Shown in pieces: positions 44,220 to 52,362 of a stretch of DNA of 64,000 nucleotides. The notes under the pieces are model-generated. The model did no database searches and was not told the origin of the DNA. It saw only the letters and a program-made list of their open reading frames with translations. How positions within the stretch are numbered: the stretch's first letter is position 1; each line of letters begins with the position of its first letter. Both the position numbers and the translations under genes were made by a program. Source of the DNA: Kribbella sindirgiensis (lineage in GTDB: Bacteria > Actinomycetota > Actinomycetes > Propionibacteriales > Kribbellaceae); contig NZ_SJKA01000006.1 in NCBI RefSeq assembly GCF_004331435.1, forward strand, positions 1-64,000, written 5' to 3'.

Positions 44220-45818
44220 ATGACAACGGTGCGACCGAACGTCCTGATCATCCTGGTCGACGACATGGGCTACTCCGACATCGGCTGCTTCGGCGGTGAG
44301 ATCGGTACTCCGAACATCGACGGTCTCGCCGGCAACGGCGTACGACTGACGAACTTCTACAACACCGCCCGCTGCAGCCCTTCTCGCGCCTCGTTGCTGA
44401 CCGGGCTCCATCCGCACCAGACCGGCGTCGCCGAGCTCGTGAACAACGACGGCCCCGGTGGCTATCCCGGCAGCCTGACCGAGCACTGCACAACGCTGAG
44501 CGAGACGTTCCGCGCAGCCGGGTACCACACGCACATGACCGGCAAATGGCACCTGTCGAACGAGCGAGAGCGACCGGACCGGAGCTGGCCGACGCGTCGC
44601 GGGTTCGAGCGTTTCTGGGGCACCATCAGCGGCGCGGGCAGCTACTTCCAGACCACCACGCTGCACGACGGCGAGACGCCCGTACCGGTGGACGACCTTG
44701 GCCCGGACTTCTACTACACCGACGAGATCGGCACGCATGCCGCGTCGGCGATCAGGGATGCGGCCGACGACGAGCGCCCGTTCTTCGGGTACGTCGCCTT
44801 CACCGCGCCGCACTGGCCGCTGCACGCGAAGGACTCCGATCTGGCGGAGACGCGGGGACTGTTCGACGAGGGGTGGGACGTCCTGCGTACCCGACGGCGG
44901 CAGCGCCAGCTGGACGCCGGCATCTGCGCGGCCGACGCCACACTCGACCGCCGCGATCCGGACGTTCCTGCGTGGGACGACGAACCCGAGCAGAAATGGC
45001 AACTCGAGCGGATGGAGGCGTACGCCGCTCAGGTACGGGCCATGGACCGTGCGGTCGGCACGATCCTGACCGCGCTCGACGACACGGCACAACGCGAGAA
45101 CACGATCGTGCTGTTCCTGTCCGACAACGGAGGCTGCGCCGAAGAGCTGCGCAGCGATCCTGAAGGCGCGGATCGGTTCCGCCGGCACCACCTGATCATT
45201 CCGCCGAGCGCACCCGACGGTACGCCGATGCGTGTGGGCAACTCGCCCGAGATCAGGCCGGGTACGGCGGACACCTACACCAGCTACGGCCAGGCCTGGG
45301 CGAACCTGTCGAACACCCCCTTCCGCCTCTACAAGCGCTGGGTGCACGAAGGCGGCATCGCGACGCCCCTGATCGTGTCCTGGCCCGCAGGTGACCTCAC
45401 CGGCGGCGTCATCGACGCGCCGCATCAGTTGACCGACATCGCGCCGACGTTGCTCGAAGCAACCGGTGTGCCGGCACCGACCGAGCGCTCGGGCCGGCGG
45501 GTGCCGGCTCTGCCCGGCGTCAGCATGCTCGAGCTCCTGCACGGCGGATCCGCGGTTGAACACGACCTGTTCTGGGAGCACATCGGCAACGCGGCGATCA
45601 GATCCGGTCGCTGGAAACTCGTCCGGGAGTTCGGTGGCCCGTGGGAGTTGTACGACCTCGCGGTGGACCGGAGCGAGAGCAACGACCAGGCCGCGGATCA
45701 CCCGGAGCGAGTCGCCGATCTGGCCGCACGGTGGCAGTCCTGGGCTGACGAGGTCGGCGTGATCCCGTACGGCGATGTCCTCGCGGCCCGCGCCACGATG
45801 CCCGTTCAGCCCGCCTGA
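44220..45818 (+). CDS. arylsulfatase-type sulfatase (formylglycine-dependent)
   Basis: 532-residue sulfatase. The motif 'CSPSRASLLTGLHPHQTG' has Cys52 as the formylglycine precursor; 'NVLIILVDDMGYSDIG' supplies the metal-binding Asp pair, 'MTGKWHLS' the Lys/His, and 'VLFLSDNGG' the C-terminal Asp/Asn metal ligands. No signal peptide. It differs clearly from the first sulfatase of the operon (different motif context and length), so two sulfate positions are probably attacked. ATG 44220 is used; the TTG directly before it is less likely. Confidence 0.92.
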   Translation: MTTVRPNVLIILVDDMGYSDIGCFGGEIGTPNIDGLAGNGVRLTNFYNTARCSPSRASLLTGLHPHQTGVAELVNNDGPGGYPGSLTEHCTTLSETFRAAGYHTHMTGKWHLSNERERPDRSWPTRRGFERFWGTISGAGSYFQTTTLHDGETPVPVDDLGPDFYYTDEIGTHAASAIRDAADDERPFFGYVAFTAPHWPLHAKDSDLAETRGLFDEGWDVLRTRRRQRQLDAGICAADATLDRRDPDVPAWDDEPEQKWQLERMEAYAAQVRAMDRAVGTILTALDDTAQRENTIVLFLSDNGGCAEELRSDPEGADRFRRHHLIIPPSAPDGTPMRVGNSPEIRPGTADTYTSYGQAWANLSNTPFRLYKRWVHEGGIATPLIVSWPAGDLTGGVIDAPHQLTDIAPTLLEATGVPAPTERSGRRVPALPGVSMLELLHGGSAVEHDLFWEHIGNAAIRSGRWKLVREFGGPWELYDLAVDRSESNDQAADHPERVADLAARWQSWADEVGVIPYGDVLAARATMPVQPA

Positions 45819-45899
45819 AAGTGACTCCCCTGAAAGGACACCGGATGGAGAACATGGCAGCCCCGCGTGCGCGGTCGAGCGGGCACGCCGGTTGACGTA

Positions 45900-47159
45900 C
45901 TAGCCGGCGTTCGCGGTCAGTGCCGGCACGAAGGTCTCGGGGGAGCGGTACACGGCATCCAGGATGACCGCACCGGCGGCGATGCCCAATGCGTGGGGTC
46001 CGAAGGCACTCGGCAGGATCCGCGTTGCGGCATCGCCGCCGCGACCGGCGGCGAGTTCCTGCACAGCGGTGTCGCGGAGGATCGCGACGTGGTCGACGGG
46101 GGCGCTGATCCCGCCGCCGATGACGACCAGTTCGGGATCGAGGATCTCGATCAAGGTGGCGGTGACCTTCCCGACCAGTGCGGCCCGGTCCTGGAGCAGC
46201 CGCCGGGCCCGTGGATCGCCGGACCCCGCGAGCCGGAACACGTCGTACACCTCCTGCTCCGCGCTGATCAGACCGGCCGCGCGAGCGCGACGGGCGACCT
46301 CGAGGTCGCCACCGACAACGACGAAGCAGTTCCGGCTCCCACAGACGCAGGTCTCGCTGGATCGGCCGGCGACCGGTAGGTGGTCGAGCCCACCCGCGGC
46401 AGAGTGCGCGCCCCGGTACGGTGCGCCGTTGAAGACGAATCCGGCGCCGACGACGTTGCCTACGAACAGGTGGATGAAATTGTCCACTCCGGCCGCAGCG
46501 CCGAACCAGTGTTCTGCCAGCGCGAGTGCGCGTACCTGCGAATCGATCAGGACCGGCAGACCGGTCGCCTGGTGGAGCGCCGTAGCCAGCGGGGCCCGCT
46601 GCCAGCCGAGGACCGGCTGGCTCTGCACTCGGCCGGCCGAACTGTCCACCCAGCCACCGGTACTCGCTCCGACGCCGAGGATCGTCAGGCCGCTTTCGTC
46701 GACCAGCTTCCGCACCGAACGGGCCGCGCTGCGGACGAGTGGCTCGAGGCGCGTCGTCCGTTCCGTCGTGTGAACCTCGGCGACGAGTTGTCCGCGCAGA
46801 TCGATCACGCACGCGTTGACGCGGTACAGGCCGAAGTGCACTCCGACCACGCCGTACGTCGACTCGTCGATGGCGACCGGGACCTTCGGACGACCCTTGG
46901 CGCGCTGCGCCGGCTCCGCAACCTCCGTGAGCAGACCGGCGCGTGCGAGGGCGCCGGTGAGCCTGGTCACCGAGCCTGTGGACATCCGGATGGCCGCGGC
47001 GAGGTCGGTGCGAGCCGTCGGACCGGAGCGCATGAGCTCTCGCATGATCGTCGAATAGTTCTGCTCCCGGATGTCGCCGAGCTGGGTCGAGCGAGACTTG
47101 CCCGGGTGAGAGGTCGTCCCGGAGGCGGCAACCTCGCGTGTCCCCGTCGGCTCTTTCAT
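45900..47159 (-). CDS. ROK-family transcriptional regulator (paralogue of 39319)
   Basis: 419-residue repressor. Winged helix 'GPTARTDLAAAIRMSTGSVT'; ROK domain with Zn motif 'CVCGSRNCF'. Similarity to the sulfatase-operon ROK is high across the sugar domain ('GVGASTGGWVD', 'LFVGNVVGAGFV'). As in that protein, ENDxN reads D-S-Q-V-R and GExGH reads GGLDH. It is transcribed away from the GH51 gene, and the 12-bp-arm palindrome at 47232-47264 lies between them, so it should control GH51 and perhaps itself. ATG 47159 chosen; a GTG at 47177 is possible. Confidence 0.9.
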   Translation of the reverse strand: MKEPTGTREVAASGTTSHPGKSRSTQLGDIREQNYSTIMRELMRSGPTARTDLAAAIRMSTGSVTRLTGALARAGLLTEVAEPAQRAKGRPKVPVAIDESTYGVVGVHFGLYRVNACVIDLRGQLVAEVHTTERTTRLEPLVRSAARSVRKLVDESGLTILGVGASTGGWVDSSAGRVQSQPVLGWQRAPLATALHQATGLPVLIDSQVRALALAEHWFGAAAGVDNFIHLFVGNVVGAGFVFNGAPYRGAHSAAGGLDHLPVAGRSSETCVCGSRNCFVVVGGDLEVARRARAAGLISAEQEVYDVFRLAGSGDPRARRLLQDRAALVGKVTATLIEILDPELVVIGGGISAPVDHVAILRDTAVQELAAGRGGDAATRILPSAFGPHALGIAAGAVILDAVYRSPETFVPALTANAG

Positions 47160-47215
47160 CCTCCGGTTGTAACACACGGCTCATCGCCGGGACCCAGCCG
47201 ACGGTCGGCCGACCG

Positions 47216-47264
47216 TTGACACCTGCAGTCCGCTTATTTATCTTCAGCCTAGAGATAAATAAGC
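47216..47264 (+). promoter_or_regulatory. promoter with perfect 12-bp inverted-repeat ROK operator (GH51)
   Basis: TTGACA (47216-47221), 17-base spacer, TATCTT (47239-47244). Over the -10 sits a perfect inverted repeat: GCTTATTTATCT (47232-47243), 9-base spacer, AGATAAATAAGC (47253-47264). The start codon follows 16 bases later with AAGGGA as ribosome site. The same promoter/operator geometry is used at 36407-36450. Confidence 0.82.
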
Positions 47265-47280
47265 GAAGGGACCTTGCTCG

Positions 47281-48792
47281 ATGAGCAATCAAGCGACGTT
47301 CAAGCTGCGCGGGACGGTGAACGGGACGATTCGTCCGGAGATCTACGGACAGTTCCTCTCCCGTCGCCGGTGGGTGGCCGACGAGGGCTTGCATCATCCT
47401 GGCCATCCCGACGCCGACGCGTCCGGCCTTCGCCGAGCAGTGCTGGAGGCCGTCGAGCAGCTCGACACGCCGGTCGTCCGGTGGCCCGGCGGATGCACCG
47501 GAACGTCGTACGAATGGGGACGGGGCATCGGCCCGGCGGACCAGCGCGAGCGGACGGTCGACTCGCACTTCGGCTACGACGTCGGCAACGGGTTCGGGAC
47601 CGCGGAGTTCGTTGCCTTCTGCCGGCGGATCGGGGCCGAGCCGCAGATCAACCTGACGACCGGCACCGGCTCACTGCGCGAGGCACTCGCCTGGGTGGAG
47701 TACTGCAACGGTTCCGGCGACTCCGTGTGGGCGAACCTGCGACGCTCGCACGGCTACGAGGAACCGTTCGACGTCCGCTACTGGCAGATCGGCAACGAGG
47801 AGTGGGGAACCTGGGAGCTCGGTCAGCTCGGCCCGCAGGACAACGCCGTCCGCTGTCGTGAGTGGGCCAAGGCCATCAAGCGGATGGACCCCAGCCTGAA
47901 GGTGCTCGCGGTCGGCTGCTACGAGCCGACGCAGGCGGTCGACTGGAACCTCGCGTTGCTACGTGAGGCCTGGGAGTACATCGACTTTCTGACGTTGCAC
48001 ACCTACTGGCCCTTCGACCCGAACGCCGAAGGCGGGGACTACGAGCGGGTCCTCAGCGGGCCACACCGGACCGAGGCTGCGATCGACGCGATCCAAGGAC
48101 TCGTCGACCTCGTCGCCCGGGAGAAGCCCGGTACGCCGAAGCCGATGCTGGCCTTCACCGAGTGGAACTGTGCCGACGCGACCAGGTTCGAGATGAGTCC
48201 GTTGTGGCGTCCGGGCGAGACCCGCTACCGGACGGTTGACGCGCTCGCGGTCGCGTCGTTCCTCAACGTCATGCAGCGTCGGTGCGGCTCCGTCGGTCTG
48301 GCGAACTTCGCGCAGACGATCAACGTTGTCGGTGCTCTGGCCGTGACCGAGGACCAGGTCGTTCACGAGACCGTCTACTGGCCACTGTGGATGCAGCGTC
48401 ACCACAGCGGCGGGATCTCGTTGGCCGGCGACGTCATCTGCGGAACGGTCGCCGGCGAGACGCTGGAGCGCACACCTGTCCAGATCCCGGCCATCGACGC
48501 GAGCATCTCCGCGGACCCGGGCGGTTCGACGGTTTGGCTGTCGGTCGTCAACCGGGACCGCCACAGTCCCGTCCGGCTGTTCATCGACCTCGGTCGGCCC
48601 TTGGCAACGAACGTCGTACGCATCGACCAGCTCAGCACCGACGACCCGCTGGCCATGAACAGCCTGTCGGATCCGCACCGTGTGGTTCCACGCTCCGAAG
48701 AGCTCAAGTTGGACGAGGATCTCGCGGTCGAGCTTCCCCCGAGCTCGTACTCGATCATCGAACTGTCGACAGCAGCCCCGGTTGTGCCATGA
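47281..48792 (+). CDS. alpha-L-arabinofuranosidase, GH51
   Basis: 503-residue retaining arabinofuranosidase. N-terminal 'IRPEIYGQFLSRRRW' and 'VVRWPGGCTGTSYEWGRGIG' are GH51 hallmarks; acid/base Glu173 lies in 'QIGNEEWGTW' and nucleophile Glu294 in 'AFTEWNCAD'. A C-terminal beta domain follows. No signal peptide, so it trims imported arabinosyl-oligosaccharides. It begins just after the ROK operator, and the next small gene overlaps its stop by four bases. Confidence 0.93.
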   Translation: MSNQATFKLRGTVNGTIRPEIYGQFLSRRRWVADEGLHHPGHPDADASGLRRAVLEAVEQLDTPVVRWPGGCTGTSYEWGRGIGPADQRERTVDSHFGYDVGNGFGTAEFVAFCRRIGAEPQINLTTGTGSLREALAWVEYCNGSGDSVWANLRRSHGYEEPFDVRYWQIGNEEWGTWELGQLGPQDNAVRCREWAKAIKRMDPSLKVLAVGCYEPTQAVDWNLALLREAWEYIDFLTLHTYWPFDPNAEGGDYERVLSGPHRTEAAIDAIQGLVDLVAREKPGTPKPMLAFTEWNCADATRFEMSPLWRPGETRYRTVDALAVASFLNVMQRRCGSVGLANFAQTINVVGALAVTEDQVVHETVYWPLWMQRHHSGGISLAGDVICGTVAGETLERTPVQIPAIDASISADPGGSTVWLSVVNRDRHSPVRLFIDLGRPLATNVVRIDQLSTDDPLAMNSLSDPHRVVPRSEELKLDEDLAVELPPSSYSIIELSTAAPVVP

Positions 48793-49154
48793 CCAGCGGG
48801 AAACACGTCGGGCCGAGGTCGTTTGCCGCCGTGCGCCGTGGGCACCGGCAGGTCATGATCAGCAGAGCGTGGCGAATGCTGGCTGCGGCGGCTGTGCTGG
48901 TGCTTGCCCTGGCACCGTTCGCTGCTGGACCGGTCATTGTTCAGGCCGCGCCGTCGCCGTCGCCGGGCTCAAGCAGCTCGACCGCGCCGGATCTGCCGGG
49001 TTCCGCGAACTCGAGTCCGAGGGACTACGACGGTGCCGGCTGGGTGGTGGCCGCCGTGGTGGTCGTGGCTGCCGTTGTCGGTGGCGGGACATTCTTCCTG
49101 GTGCGTAGCCGACGCATCGATTTGAGTGAACGACGTACCGACCGCCGACCGTAG
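48789..49154 (+). CDS. small secreted/membrane protein of unknown function
   Basis: 121 residues from the ATG overlapping the GH51 stop, or 99 from ATG 48855, which begins directly before a signal peptide ('MISRAWRMLAAAAVLVLALA'). After cleavage there is a Ser/Pro/Gly-rich linker, then a second hydrophobic helix ('WVVAAVVVVAAVVGGGTFFL') and a basic tail. The topology (short extracellular linker, C-terminal anchor) is like small surface proteins. No known family recognised. Confidence 0.5.
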   Translation: MTSGKHVGPRSFAAVRRGHRQVMISRAWRMLAAAAVLVLALAPFAAGPVIVQAAPSPSPGSSSSTAPDLPGSANSSPRDYDGAGWVVAAVVVVAAVVGGGTFFLVRSRRIDLSERRTDRRP

Positions 49155-49321
49155 CGACCTGCGGGGTGTTGGTGCGCAGCTGAGGGGCACCGGCAGGGGA
49201 GCAGATCCGAAACGCTCGGAGGGCAGGGTGGGGGACAAGTCCGGTGTGGTCGAGGGTCGGGTGAAGGGTGCTCTCCGCGCTCTCTGAAGGCGAGTGACGG
49301 CGCGGCCACCGGAGGAGTGAC

Positions 49322-50506
49322 GTGAAAGCACTGACTTGGCAGGGAAAACGGAAGATCGAGTACGGCGACGTTCCCGACCCGCGGATCGAGGAGCCGACCG
49401 ATGCGGTGATCCGGGTGACGTCGAGTGGTATCTGCGGATCGGACCTGCATCTGTACGAGGTGATGGCGCCGTTTCTCGATGCGGGTGATGTGCTCGGTCA
49501 CGAGACGATCGGCGTGGTGGAGGAGACCGGGGATGACGTGACCGGTCTGGCGGTGGGGGATCGCGTGGTCGTGCCGTTCCAGATCGCTTGCGGGACCTGC
49601 TTCATGTGCGCGCAGGGTCTGCAGACCCAATGTGAGACGACACAGGTGCGCGAGCAGGGGATGGGAGCCGCGCTGTTCGGCTACACCAAGCTCTACGGTC
49701 AGGTCCCCGGCGGGCAGGCGGAGTACCTGCGCGTCCCGCAGGCGCAGTACGGCCCGATCAAGGTTCCGCACGGTCCGCCCGACGATCGTTTCGTCTACCT
49801 GTCCGATGTGCTCCCGACGGCCTGGCAGGCGGTCGAGTACGCCGCGGTTCCGCCGGGCGGGACCGTTGCCGTCCTCGGCCTCGGCCCGATCGGCGACATG
49901 GCCGCGCGCATCGCGTTGCATCGCGGTCATCGGGTGCTCGGGGTCGACCTGGTCGCCGAGCGGTTGGAGCGCGCCCGGATGCGCGGTGTCGAGGTGCTGG
50001 AGTACGCGGACGATGTCGCGGACGCCGTACGGGACCTGACCGACGGGCGTGGGCCCGATTCGGTGATCGATGCCGTCGGCATGGAAGCCCACGGTTCGCC
50101 GGTGGCAGCTGCCGGTCTGAAGCTCGCCGGCGCCCTGCCTGACGCGATGCAGCGCAAGGTGATGCAGACCGCCGGTGTGGACCGGTTGGCGGCGTTCTGT
50201 CTGGCCATCGAGATCGTACGGCGTGGCGGCACCATCTCGCTGATCGGTGTCTACGGCGGCATGGCCGACCCGCTCCCGATGCTGACGATCTTCGACAAGC
50301 AGATCCAGCTGCGGATGGGGCAGGCCAACGTACGGCGCTGGTCCGGCCAGATCCTGCCGCTGCTGGGTGACGACGACCCCCTCGGCGTCGACTCCTTCGC
50401 GACCCACCGGCTCCCGCTGGCGGACGGGCCGGCGGCGTACGAGATGTTCCAGCGCAAGCAGGACGGCGCCGTCAAGGTCCTGCTGAAACCAGGCGACCGC
50501 GGGTGA
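49322..50506 (+). CDS. zinc-dependent alcohol dehydrogenase (formaldehyde-dehydrogenase-like)
   Basis: 394-residue MDR-superfamily enzyme. Catalytic Zn ligands are in 'SSGICGSDLHLYE' (Cys) and 'LGHETIGVV' (His/Glu); the structural Zn Cys cluster is in 'ACGTCFMCAQGLQTQC' (one Cys fewer closely spaced than usual). NAD-binding motif 'VAVLGLGPIGDMAAR'. The large insertion 'GSPVAAAGLKLAGALPDAMQ' is typical of the glutathione-independent formaldehyde dehydrogenase-like subgroup common in actinobacteria. GTG start with GGAGGAG ribosome site. Overlaps the CinA gene by four bases. Confidence 0.88.
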   Translation: MKALTWQGKRKIEYGDVPDPRIEEPTDAVIRVTSSGICGSDLHLYEVMAPFLDAGDVLGHETIGVVEETGDDVTGLAVGDRVVVPFQIACGTCFMCAQGLQTQCETTQVREQGMGAALFGYTKLYGQVPGGQAEYLRVPQAQYGPIKVPHGPPDDRFVYLSDVLPTAWQAVEYAAVPPGGTVAVLGLGPIGDMAARIALHRGHRVLGVDLVAERLERARMRGVEVLEYADDVADAVRDLTDGRGPDSVIDAVGMEAHGSPVAAAGLKLAGALPDAMQRKVMQTAGVDRLAAFCLAIEIVRRGGTISLIGVYGGMADPLPMLTIFDKQIQLRMGQANVRRWSGQILPLLGDDDPLGVDSFATHRLPLADGPAAYEMFQRKQDGAVKVLLKPGDRG

Positions 50507-51012
50507 ACCCAACGTCCCGCTGGACCCCGGCCGGCGGCGACCGGGTGAATGCCGCGGCCGAACTCGCGGAGCGGGTCGGAGTCGCTGCCCTCGAGAAAGG
50601 CCTTCGGATCGCGGTTGCCGAGTCGCTCACGAGCGGAGCGATCGCCTCTCGGCTCGGGGCCGCGCCGGAGGCCGGCGTCTGGTTCGCGGGCGGGGTCGTG
50701 GCGTATGCGGCCGAAACCAAGTTCCGCGTCCTGAACGTGGACCGCGGGCCGGTCGCGAACGCGCGGTGCGCCGTACAGCTGGCGAGGGGGTGCGTCGAGT
50801 TGCTCGGCGCGGATCTGGCGGTCGCGGTGACCGGCGTCGGCGGTCCGGATCCCGACGAGGGCCACCCGCCGGGCACGGTCTACGTGGCCGTCAGTTCGGC
50901 TGCCGGTCAGACCGTGGACCGGCACAAGTTCGACGGTCCGCCTGGAGAGGTCGTCGAGCAGGCAACAGTCGCGGCGATCGAGATGCTCCGCGCCGCCGTC
51001 GACAAACTCTGA
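50503..51012 (+). CDS. CinA C-terminal family, nicotinamide-nucleotide amidase
   Basis: 169-residue single-domain CinA_C/PncC protein, predicted to deamidate NMN to NaMN in pyridine nucleotide recycling. Conserved motifs are 'IAVAESLTSGAIASRLG', 'GGVVAYAAETKFRVL', 'VAVTGVGGPDPDEGHPPGTV' and 'VVEQATVAAIEML'. The N-terminal CinA (COG1058) domain is absent, as is common in stand-alone forms. GTG start inside the previous stop. Confidence 0.87.
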   Translation: MNPTSRWTPAGGDRVNAAAELAERVGVAALEKGLRIAVAESLTSGAIASRLGAAPEAGVWFAGGVVAYAAETKFRVLNVDRGPVANARCAVQLARGCVELLGADLAVAVTGVGGPDPDEGHPPGTVYVAVSSAAGQTVDRHKFDGPPGEVVEQATVAAIEMLRAAVDKL

Positions 51013-51090
51013 CCATCCGAGGTCGTCCCCGAGTCCGCGCAGGTGTGCTGGACCAAGGCAATCCAGCCCTGACCCTAGGCCTCCGCACTG

Positions 51091-51126
51091 CCCTGCCCCG
51101 GTCCAGCTGTGCCGGGCGGGGCAGGG
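51091..51126. terminator. GC hairpin between converging genes
   Basis: Inverted repeat ccctgcccc (51091-51099) / ggggcaggg (51118-51126) with an 18-base loop that can pair further. It lies between the convergent cinA-like and secreted-protein genes and can terminate transcription in both directions. Confidence 0.55.
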
Positions 51127-51144
51127 GTGTGTCGTGCGGTTGGT

Positions 51145-52098
51145 TCAGTCGCCGAGGCGTTGTGGGCCGTAGGCGCCGGTGAGGAGGAAGTTGACGTTTG
51201 CGCCGAAGGTTGTTTTGAAGCTGCCGAAGCTGCGGATCGGGGTGGTGGGGCCGGTGGTGTGGCCGACGGCGAAGACGGTGGCGAGGTTGGTGTCGTGGTC
51301 GAACGCTGTGAGCAGTGTGCTGGTGGCGCCGCAGCGTTGGGCGACCAGTTCGTCGTAGCCGCCGAAGCCGGTGGCGCGGACCTGTGTCACGATCGGCTTC
51401 ATCGGCGCGGTGACGGGGATTCGCACTGTGTAGAGCTGGCCGCCGCGGGTGGTGACGAGCAGCGTGTCGTACGTCGCGGTTTCGGCGATCAGCGTCATTG
51501 CCCGGACCGAGCTGAAGCCCGGGGCCGAGCCGTAGGCCTTGGGTGTGGGCGACATCTTGTAGCGGTAGATGGATCCGTTGGCGTGCAGGCCGTACAGGAA
51601 GTAGTGCTGGTTGGGGCCGTAGACGTAGTTGGAGTCGGTGATGTGGTTGAAGCCGCTCCAGCCGGTGCCGAGCTTGGTGGCGCGGACGGTCGGTGTGGTT
51701 GCGGTGCCGGTGTAGATCGTGGCGGCGGCGTACAGGTTGGAGCCCTGCAGGATCATGCCGTAGTAGGCGTCGGTGGACCGGTCGGATTCTTCGTACCAGG
51801 TGGAGCTGGCCCGGACGCCGAACAGTTTGTACTGGCTCAGGTTGGCCACCGTGGGTGGCTTGGTGGCGGTGATGTGGTAGCCGCCGGCGGTGCCGGTGGT
51901 GTTGACGGCACCGACCGCGACGCCGCAGGCCGTGGTGGCGGCCTGGGCGGCGGTGGTCGGAAGGGTGGCGGCGGCCTTACCGGCGGCCCGGAACGAGTCC
52001 GGCCCCGGCGCGGTCGCGCCCGCGGTCAGAGGGACCGCCGCTGCCGCGGCCAGGCTGAGGCCGGCCATCGTCAGCGCAACACGTCGCTTACTCAACAC
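51145..52098 (-). CDS. secreted protein of unknown function, propeller-like
   Basis: 317 residues. Signal peptide 'RRVALTMAGLSLAAAAAVPL' ending near 'AGATA'. The mature part has repeating beta motifs, for example 'SQYKLFGVRASSTWYEES', 'DAYYGMILQGSNLYAAATIY', 'GPNQHYFLYGLHANGSIYRY' and 'VTTRGGQLYTVRIP', which look like tachylectin/propeller blades. Two Cys (about 58 and 253) could form a disulfide. No catalytic motif seen. The 5' region contains several striking palindromes, so expression is probably regulated. Confidence 0.65.
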   Translation of the reverse strand: MLSKRRVALTMAGLSLAAAAAVPLTAGATAPGPDSFRAAGKAAATLPTTAAQAATTACGVAVGAVNTTGTAGGYHITATKPPTVANLSQYKLFGVRASSTWYEESDRSTDAYYGMILQGSNLYAAATIYTGTATTPTVRATKLGTGWSGFNHITDSNYVYGPNQHYFLYGLHANGSIYRYKMSPTPKAYGSAPGFSSVRAMTLIAETATYDTLLVTTRGGQLYTVRIPVTAPMKPIVTQVRATGFGGYDELVAQRCGATSTLLTAFDHDTNLATVFAVGHTTGPTTPIRSFGSFKTTFGANVNFLLTGAYGPQRLGD

Positions 52099-52112
52099 AG
52101 AAGTTCCCTCTC

Positions 52113-52145
52113 GTTATACATAACCCCCACGGGCGTATCGCCCGT
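52113..52145. promoter_or_regulatory. palindromes in the 5' region of the secreted-protein gene
   Basis: GTTATACATAAC (52113-52124) is palindromic apart from its centre, and ACGGGCG-tat-CGCCCGT (52129-52145) has perfect 7-bp arms. They lie 15-47 bases upstream of the ATG at 52098 on the minus strand, where a leader, operator or translational hairpin would be expected. Confidence 0.45.
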
Positions 52146-52215
52146 ACATGGGTTTTGGATGCACGGCAGGGTGGTTCGGTTGACTGCGATTTGTGATTCT
52201 TTTTATGAGCAGTTA

Positions 52216-52267
52216 CTGAGAAAATTCTCAGGAACAATGGCGCGGCAATTACTGAGAATTTTCTCAG
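52216..52267. promoter_or_regulatory. pair of mirror-image palindromes CTGAGAA-nn-TTCTCAG
   Basis: CTGAGAAAATTCTCAG at 52216-52231 and CTGAGAATTTTCTCAG at 52252-52267. Each has perfect 7-bp arms, and the second is the exact reverse complement of the first. Both are preceded by TTA. Centre-to-centre spacing is 36 bp. The stretch is AT-rich against a ~70% GC background. It lies about 120-170 bases upstream of the secreted-protein gene and behind the antiporter gene, and most likely binds a dimeric regulator. Confidence 0.65.
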
Positions 52268-52362
52268 TCCCGCAATTGTTGGGGGGAGTCAGGGTGTGTG
52301 CGGTCCCGACCTGGCAGGCACGTTGATCCTCCGGCTGCTCGATCGCCCGCGGACAGATGTGG

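Noticed and set aside
45845..45895. 16-codon open frame starting ATG GAG AAC with a modest ribosome site after the second sulfatase
   Set aside because: Too short and without recognisable content; it may be the truncated start of a lost operon gene, but nothing supports that further.
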